In this document: one piece after another, positions 35,739 to 36,889 of the stretch
Layout of the letters: the number at the start of each line of letters is the position of its first letter
Numbering within the stretch: position 1 is the stretch's first letter
NCBI GenBank assembly: GCA_030065585.1
Contig: JASJED010000060.1
Span: 1-36,889 of the forward strand
Length of the DNA stretch: 36,889 nt
DNA from: Desulfobacterales bacterium
Lineage (GTDB): Bacteria > Desulfobacterota > Desulfobacteria > Desulfobacterales > UBA5852
Direction of reading: 5' to 3'
Notes under the pieces: model-generated
What the model was told of the DNA's origin: nothing
Databases searched by the model: none
The model's input: only the letters and a program-made list of their open reading frames with translations
Program-made: the position numbers and the translations under genes

Positions 35739-36887
35739 TTATGAGCGCTGGTCCAGATAGCGCGCCAGGCGATCCATGCCCTCGGCGATGTTTTCAATCG
35801 AATTGGCATAGGAAAACCGCAGGTAGCCCTCGGCGTTGGGGCCGAAGTCGATGCCCGGCGTGACCCCCACGCGGGCTTTTTCCAGAATGTCGAACGCCAG
35901 GCGGTAGGAGTCGTTCGAAAGGTGTTTGGCGTTGGCAAACACATAGAACGCGCCCGTGGGCTCGACCGTGATGCCGAAACCCATCTCCCGCAGCCGGCGG
36001 ATCATGAAACGGCGCCGTTCGTCGTAAATCGTCTTCATGCGCTGCGTGTCGGCTTCCGCCGCCGGGTCGGTCAGGGCCGTGATGCCGGCCATCTGCACCA
36101 TGGCGTTGGTTGAAATGAAAAAATTCTGGACCATCTTTTGTATCGGCCGGATAAATTCCGGCGGGGCAATGAGGTAGCCCAGCCGGAAGCCGGTCATGGC
36201 GAAAAGCTTGGAAAAGCCGTTCAGCACAAACGCCCGGTCGGTGAATTCGAGGATGCTCTTTTCGCGGCCCTCATAGACCAGGCCGTGATAGATCTCGTCG
36301 GATACAACCGCCGGCCCCAATTGGCTAATGGCCGCCATGCGCTCGGCCGAGAGCAAGTTGCCCGTGGGATTGGAGGGCGAATTCACGAAAATGGCTTTGG
36401 TGCGATCCGTTATTTTTTCACGGATGGCTTCCGGTCGGTACTGAAACCCGTCTTCTTCGTAGACCGGTACCGTCACCACCCGTCCCTGAACGAATTTGAT
36501 GAAATTGGGATAGCAGGCGTAATGCGGATCGGAAATGATGACCTCGTCGCCGGGTTCGAGCAGGGCGGCAAACAGCAGAAACATGGCCGGTGAAGTGCCG
36601 GGTGTGATCACCACGTTGTCGGGATCGACGGCAACATCGTAAGTGCGGCGGTAGTAGTCGCCGATGGCCTGGCGCAGTTCGGGCAGCCCCAGGCTGTGGC
36701 AGTAGTGGGTGTACCCCTGCTCCATGGCCTGGCAGGCGGCCGACCGTATGCAGGCCGGGGTGTCGAAATCCGGCTCCCCAACTTCAAGATGGATCACGTC
36801 CCGCCCTTGCGCATCCATCTCGCTAGCCTTCTCGAGGACGTCCATCACGATAAACGAGCTGATCTCTTCGGTGCGTTTGGCCACCAT
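35739..36887 (-). CDS. Pyridoxal-phosphate aminotransferase, class I/II (possibly 5'-truncated)
   Basis: 382 residues from an ATG 2 bases from the window edge. The gene may start a few codons further out, because relatives often begin with a few more residues before AKRTEEI. N-terminal DVIHLEVGEPDFDTP, central VITPGTSPAMFLLFAALLEP, FVNSPSNPTGNLLS (Asn-Pro-Thr-Gly), DEIYHGLVYEG, and the PLP Lys in LNGFSKLFAMTGFRLGYL; C-terminal RFSYANSIENIAEG. Fold-type I, probably aspartate-, alanine- or aromatic-type; the substrate is not determinable. First visible gene of the operon with engB, era, the ATP-grasp gene and HNH. Confidence 0.9.
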   Translation of the reverse strand: MVAKRTEEISSFIVMDVLEKASEMDAQGRDVIHLEVGEPDFDTPACIRSAACQAMEQGYTHYCHSLGLPELRQAIGDYYRRTYDVAVDPDNVVITPGTSPAMFLLFAALLEPGDEVIISDPHYACYPNFIKFVQGRVVTVPVYEEDGFQYRPEAIREKITDRTKAIFVNSPSNPTGNLLSAERMAAISQLGPAVVSDEIYHGLVYEGREKSILEFTDRAFVLNGFSKLFAMTGFRLGYLIAPPEFIRPIQKMVQNFFISTNAMVQMAGITALTDPAAEADTQRMKTIYDERRRFMIRRLREMGFGITVEPTGAFYVFANAKHLSNDSYRLAFDILEKARVGVTPGIDFGPNAEGYLRFSYANSIENIAEGMDRLARYLDQRS

Positions 36888-36889
36888 GG

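Overview
The window looks like an origin-proximal stretch of a Desulfobacterota (deltaproteobacterial, probably sulfate-reducer-like) chromosome. I infer this from the gene set and protein style: an RdgC-like end, dnaN-gyrB, an archaeal-type ThyA, a B12-binding radical SAM/DUF2344 fusion next to RNase G, rpmH-rnpA-yidD-yidC-jag-mnmE, OadB/OadG-type sodium-pump subunits and rubredoxin-like domains. No database search was possible, so the taxonomy is inference.

Layout. 1-693: C-terminal end of a probable RdgC-like protein and a coupled 176-aa unknown. 694-915: an AT-rich gap with four related TTAT(C/G)(G/A)AC(A/C) boxes, a plausible replication origin or DnaA-binding region; dnaA itself is not here. 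916-5319: dnaN, gyrB, thyA-like, rightward. 5332-10466: an accessory block made of a leftward three-gene operon of unknown proteins that share a short I-(D/E)-G-D-(I/V) motif, then a rightward membrane-anchored pentapeptide-repeat protein and a secreted papain-like protease with a tandemly repeated C-terminal domain. 10463-13300: leftward HtrA protease and asnS. 13399-17471: rightward radical SAM/DUF2344 protein and rng.

17483-22498: the conserved ribosome/membrane-insertion cluster rpmH, rnpA, yidD, yidC, jag, mnmE. rpmH is too short for the ORF track. 22671-22686: a perfect parS chromosome-partition site, which supports closeness to the origin. 22738-24639: YkgJ-type Cys-cluster protein, a small unknown, and a PrmA-like methyltransferase with a helix-turn-helix-like N-terminus. 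24891-27556 (leftward): OadG-like, OadB-like and a triple-rubredoxin membrane protein, ending in a good intrinsic terminator. 27751-32874 (leftward): a complete BMP-family nucleoside/purine ABC importer with a gpt phosphoribosyltransferase embedded in the operon. 33009-36887 (leftward): a compact operon of aminotransferase, engB, era, an ATP-grasp protein and an HNH protein.

How they work together: the core genes cover replication (dnaN, gyrB, candidate origin, parS), dTMP supply (thyA), RNA processing (rng, rnpA), translation (asnS, rpmH, mnmE, era, engB) and membrane protein insertion (yidC, yidD). The BMP importer plus gpt makes a coherent purine uptake-and-capture unit. The least explained parts are the 5.3-10.5 kb block, the rubredoxin/Oad operon and the methyltransferase with the replaced N-terminus. 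No tRNA, rRNA, CRISPR array, transposase or integrase was recognised.
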